Below, piece after piece: positions 6,464 to 8,957 of a stretch of DNA of 8,957 nt. The position numbers and the translations under genes were made by a program. Under the pieces are notes generated by a model. It was not told the DNA's origin, searched no databases, and saw only the letters and a program-made list of their open reading frames with translations. This DNA comes from Parafilimonas sp. (GTDB taxonomy: Bacteria; Bacteroidota; Bacteroidia; Chitinophagales; Chitinophagaceae). The stretch spans positions 1-8,957 of the forward strand of contig JAHEZC010000066.1 of NCBI GenBank assembly GCA_023251275.1. Reading direction: 5' to 3'. Numbering within the stretch: position 1 is the stretch's first letter; every line of letters starts with the position of its first letter.

Positions 6464-7300
6464 ATGACACCGGAAATGCTTAGGGAAATACCCCTGTTTG
6501 CAACACTCAACCCGGAAGAATTACAGGATCTGCTGAATGAGTTGGAAACAGAATACTATCCGCCTCATACCGTTATCTTCTGGATGGATGAACCGGGCGA
6601 CAAACTTTACCTGATTGAAAAAGGAGAGGTGCGCATCAGCTACAGTAATAAAGACGGCAAAGAGCTTACGCTGGCTATGCAGCGTGAAGGAACTTTTTTT
6701 GGTGAACTGTCCCTGCTGGATGGCGGGCTGCATACTGCCACTGTACGGACAATAAAAGAAACAACAGTTCTTACCATAAGCCAATCAACTTTTTACAAAT
6801 ACCTCGATAAGCATCCGCAATTTTCCCGCACTTTGCTCGCCGTCCTTGTGGACAGGCTGCGACAAAATGCAGTGAGTATGCGTCAGAACCTGACCGGCCA
6901 GCATGTTCCTCAACCTCAGCCCGCAGTGTTTCGCAGGTTTCTCGACAGGGCGGCCCGGTTTGTATCGAGCAGCCGCTTTCTTATAGTCGCCATCATTTTC
7001 ATGGTAGCCTGGATGGGTTTCCAGGTATGGTATCATCAAAAATATCACCCGGGTGCAATCAGTTTTGAAGACACGCCTCCCACTTTCTTTTTTTTGGGAT
7101 TTATACTCACACTTTCCTCTTTTTTGTTTACCATTCTTGTGCTCACCAGCCAGCGGGGCCTTGCAGAGCAGGACAGGATAAGGGCAGAAATAGAATACCA
7201 GGTAAATCTGAAGGCGCAGGCGGAAGTGATGAGACTACAGTTGAAAATGGATGAAGTGCTGAAACTGCTGGAGGAAAAGGATAAGACAACCGGTAATTGA
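6464..7300 (+). CDS. Cyclic-nucleotide-binding domain fused to DUF1003 membrane module
   Basis: The 278-residue protein has an N-terminal CRP-type cNMP-binding beta barrel (about 5-130) with typical IPLFATLNPEEL (9-20), GDKLYLIEKGEVRIS (45-59) and the phosphate-binding-cassette stretch FFGELSLLDGG (78-88). A linker follows, then DUF1003 (about 168-268): RFLIVAIIFMVAW (first membrane helix, 172-190), a short loop, a second helix (208-228), and the signature SQRGLAEQDRIRAE (229-242) and YQVNLKAQAE (245-254), ending in a charged coiled coil. There is no helix-turn-helix, so it is not a transcription factor. A membrane-anchored effector whose state depends on a small ligand is more likely. The cassette arginine that contacts the cyclic phosphate in CRP (R82) is H90 here, so the ligand is uncertain. 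No Shine-Dalgarno is visible, and the gene stands alone with gaps of 280 and 175 bases. Confidence 0.85.
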   Translation: MTPEMLREIPLFATLNPEELQDLLNELETEYYPPHTVIFWMDEPGDKLYLIEKGEVRISYSNKDGKELTLAMQREGTFFGELSLLDGGLHTATVRTIKETTVLTISQSTFYKYLDKHPQFSRTLLAVLVDRLRQNAVSMRQNLTGQHVPQPQPAVFRRFLDRAARFVSSSRFLIVAIIFMVAWMGFQVWYHQKYHPGAISFEDTPPTFFFLGFILTLSSFLFTILVLTSQRGLAEQDRIRAEIEYQVNLKAQAEVMRLQLKMDEVLKLLEEKDKTTGN

Positions 7301-7395
7301 AAGAAGAGCGGCAGCCGTTATTATATTTTTTCGCAGACATGATTTCCGAGGTACACTGCGACGACAAGCAATGCTCAATCGTAAAACAATTTGCT

Positions 7396-7403
7396 TATGT
7401 TTG
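7396..7403 (+). promoter_or_regulatory. Candidate -7 box TATGTTTG upstream of the sulfotransferase
   Basis: TATGTTTG matches the Bacteroidota -7 consensus TAnnTTTG exactly and would give a leader of about 70 bases before the ATG at 7476. No TTTG lies at the expected -33 distance. An alternative reads TTTG at 7400-7403 as the -33 box with TAAATGTA (7423-7430) as a poorer -7 box. Confidence 0.25.
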
Positions 7404-7475
7404 ACATTGTGAAATAAAGCAATAAATGTACTGTGACTGTTATTCATAAAACCATGACCTTATAAAAGCATCATT

Positions 7476-8957
7476 ATGAAATATCTAAAAACTGTCTCAG
7501 CGCTTTTTTCTTTGATTTTATTTTTTGCAGCCTGCAGAAAAGAAATATCACCATCACCCCCTTCAGGTGAAATAACTATTACCAACGACAATGTAACCCT
7601 TAATCCCAATGGTGATGCGCCGCTTACGGCAACAATACACATTGAAACATCTGTGCCGGCAAAAGTATCTATAGATGTTGCGGGTAAGCATGGAGCCGAG
7701 AGTGATGTGATAAAAGACTTTGATGATGTAAGTGCTTCGCATGATATACCCATACTCGGGCTCTATGCAGATTATGATAATACGGTTGAGCTTATTTTCA
7801 AAGATGCATCAGGCGCAGAACTGGGCCGCAAATCTTACGATATAAAAACATCAGCATTGCCAACCGGTGTTTTCCCCGCTATTACCATTGACACGAAGCA
7901 AGATGGAATGATGGCGGAGGGCATGACTCTCGTTAGTTATTTTGGCTATAATGTTAACTCATTTCCGCAATACCCTTTTATTTTTGATGCGTTTGGCGAT
8001 ATACGCTGGTATCTTGATTTCAGTACAATTCCTGCGCTGAGCAGCCTGTTTTATGATGATGGCATGGAACGCTTGCAAAATGGTAATTTTTATTTTGGGG
8101 ATATAAGCTCCAATGCTATTTACGAAATGGATTTCCAGGGAAAGATTGTCAATACATGGCCGTTGCCTGGATACCAATTTCATCATAATGTACAGGAAAA
8201 ACCCAATGGTAATTTTTTAGTTACCGTCAGCAAGCAGGGTGCCGCCACTACCGAAGATTACATTATTGAAATAGACAGGAACAGCAAACAGATCAGCAAT
8301 ACATGGGACCTGAATGCTTCTCTGCAATACAGCAGGCAAACGCTGATCACGGATGCTGTGGACTGGATACATGTGAATGCTGTGATCTATGATGCAAGTG
8401 ACAATACGATCATTATATCCGGCAGAACACAGGGCGTTGTAAAGCTGGACCAAAACAATAACGTAGTATGGATATTGGGTTGCCACAAAGGTTGGGGAAC
8501 CGCCGGTAACGGCGCCGATCTGAATAATTTTTTATTGCAACCGCTTGATAAAGATGATCAACCGATTTCGGACCAGGATGTACTTGACGGCAATACCAAT
8601 CATCCTGATTTTGAGTGGAACTGGTACCAGCATGCTCCTCTATTAATGCCCAATGGTCATATAATGCTTTTTGATAATGGCGGCGACAACCGCAACTTCA
8701 GCGGCGCGGGTCAATACAGCCGTGCCGTGGAATTTGAAATTAATGCAGTTGATAAAACGGTGAAGCAAATATGGGAATACGGTAAAAACAGGGGAGATGC
8801 TACCTTTTCGCATATTGTTTCTGATGTTGACTTTTTAAGTGCAGAAAATCATGTAATTTTTTCTCCGGGTGCGGTTAATAATACCACGAATTACGGGAAG
8901 GTTGTGGAACTCGATTATGCCACGCAGAATATTTTGTTTGAAGCCACCCTTACACCA
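7476..8957 (+). CDS. Aryl-sulfate sulfotransferase (ASST) lipoprotein, 3'-truncated by window end
   Basis: The frame is open for 494 codons to the last base. It should transfer sulfate between phenolic sulfate esters and phenols without PAPS, in the periplasm or at the outer membrane. A lipoprotein signal (1-19) with lipobox FAAC puts Cys20 at the mature N-terminus. Residues about 31-125 match the N-terminal Ig-like domain of arylsulfotransferases, and about 130 onward the six-bladed propeller. Active-site positions known from E. coli AssT are recognisable: FHHN (H236/H237), DWIHVN (H299), SGRTQ (R317) and WYQHAP (H386, the sulfated histidine), followed by LFDNGGDNR. The His-to-Arg spacing of 18 matches the E. 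coli enzyme. Only Cys20 and Cys336 are visible, so the disulfide of the E. coli enzyme is absent. The natural acceptor is unknown. A further stretch of propeller is probably missing. No sulfatase or DsbL/DsbI-like partner is in view. Confidence 0.88.
   Translation, partial: MKYLKTVSALFSLILFFAACRKEISPSPPSGEITITNDNVTLNPNGDAPLTATIHIETSVPAKVSIDVAGKHGAESDVIKDFDDVSASHDIPILGLYADYDNTVELIFKDASGAELGRKSYDIKTSALPTGVFPAITIDTKQDGMMAEGMTLVSYFGYNVNSFPQYPFIFDAFGDIRWYLDFSTIPALSSLFYDDGMERLQNGNFYFGDISSNAIYEMDFQGKIVNTWPLPGYQFHHNVQEKPNGNFLVTVSKQGAATTEDYIIEIDRNSKQISNTWDLNASLQYSRQTLITDAVDWIHVNAVIYDASDNTIIISGRTQGVVKLDQNNNVVWILGCHKGWGTAGNGADLNNFLLQPLDKDDQPISDQDVLDGNTNHPDFEWNWYQHAPLLMPNGHIMLFDNGGDNRNFSGAGQYSRAVEFEINAVDKTVKQIWEYGKNRGDATFSHIVSDVDFLSAENHVIFSPGAVNNTTNYGKVVELDYATQNILFEATLTP

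Noticed and set aside
6464..7300. CRP-family transcription factor
   Set aside because: The cNMP-binding domain is followed by two membrane helices and the DUF1003 signature instead of a helix-turn-helix.
7309..7326. Terminator CGG-CAG-CCG plus T-rich run after the DUF1003 gene
   Set aside because: The stem has only three perfect pairs and the following run is interrupted, so it is too weak to call.
4215..8957. A sulfur-metabolism cluster (DsrE-like, DoxX-like, aryl sulfotransferase)
   Set aside because: The family names suggest sulfur, but the genes are on different strands with large gaps. The DoxX-like and exported DsrE-like families have no shown sulfur role here.

Overview
The window looks like a chromosomal segment of a Bacteroidota bacterium, probably near the Chitinophagales/Sphingobacteriia. 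This is inferred from the gene families (DUF4038/GH140 hydrolase, TPR-fused cyclase, YD-repeat-like secreted protein, lipoprotein aryl-sulfate sulfotransferase), the AT-rich intergenic DNA, mostly absent Shine-Dalgarno sequences and a few TAnnTTTG-like -7 boxes. I cannot name a species. No RNA genes, CRISPR arrays, insertion sequences or phage genes were seen.

Layout. 1-112: the last 36 codons of a thioredoxin-fold (redoxin/TlpA-like) protein. 113-442: non-coding, with a short heptamer repeat and a cluster of palindromes. 443-1873: exported GH140-like (DUF4038) glycoside hydrolase with a C-terminal beta domain. 1874-2053: gap with a clear inverted repeat. 2054-4129: signal peptide, about eight TPRs, one membrane helix and a class III adenylate cyclase domain with a complete active site. 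4215-4763: secreted DsrE-like protein with an unusually good ribosome binding site. 4819-5196 (minus): four-helix DoxX-like membrane protein, convergent with the DsrE-like gene. 5494-6183: small exported YD-repeat-like protein behind a plausible Bacteroidota promoter. 6464-7300: cyclic-nucleotide-binding domain fused to a DUF1003 membrane module. 7476-8957: aryl-sulfate sulfotransferase lipoprotein that runs off the window's end.

Most products are exported or membrane-bound and most genes look like separate transcription units, so this is an envelope-function neighbourhood rather than one pathway operon. The most suggestive link is between the transmembrane cyclase, which would make cAMP in the cytoplasm in response to something sensed by periplasmic TPRs, and the cNMP-binding/DUF1003 protein 2.3 kb downstream, a possible membrane-bound reader. 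A caveat is that the reader's phosphate-binding arginine is replaced by histidine. I found no convincing wholly new system. The items most worth checking are this cyclase/reader pair, the altered cNMP pocket, the sulfotransferase without a cysteine pair, and the palindromes upstream of the hydrolase.
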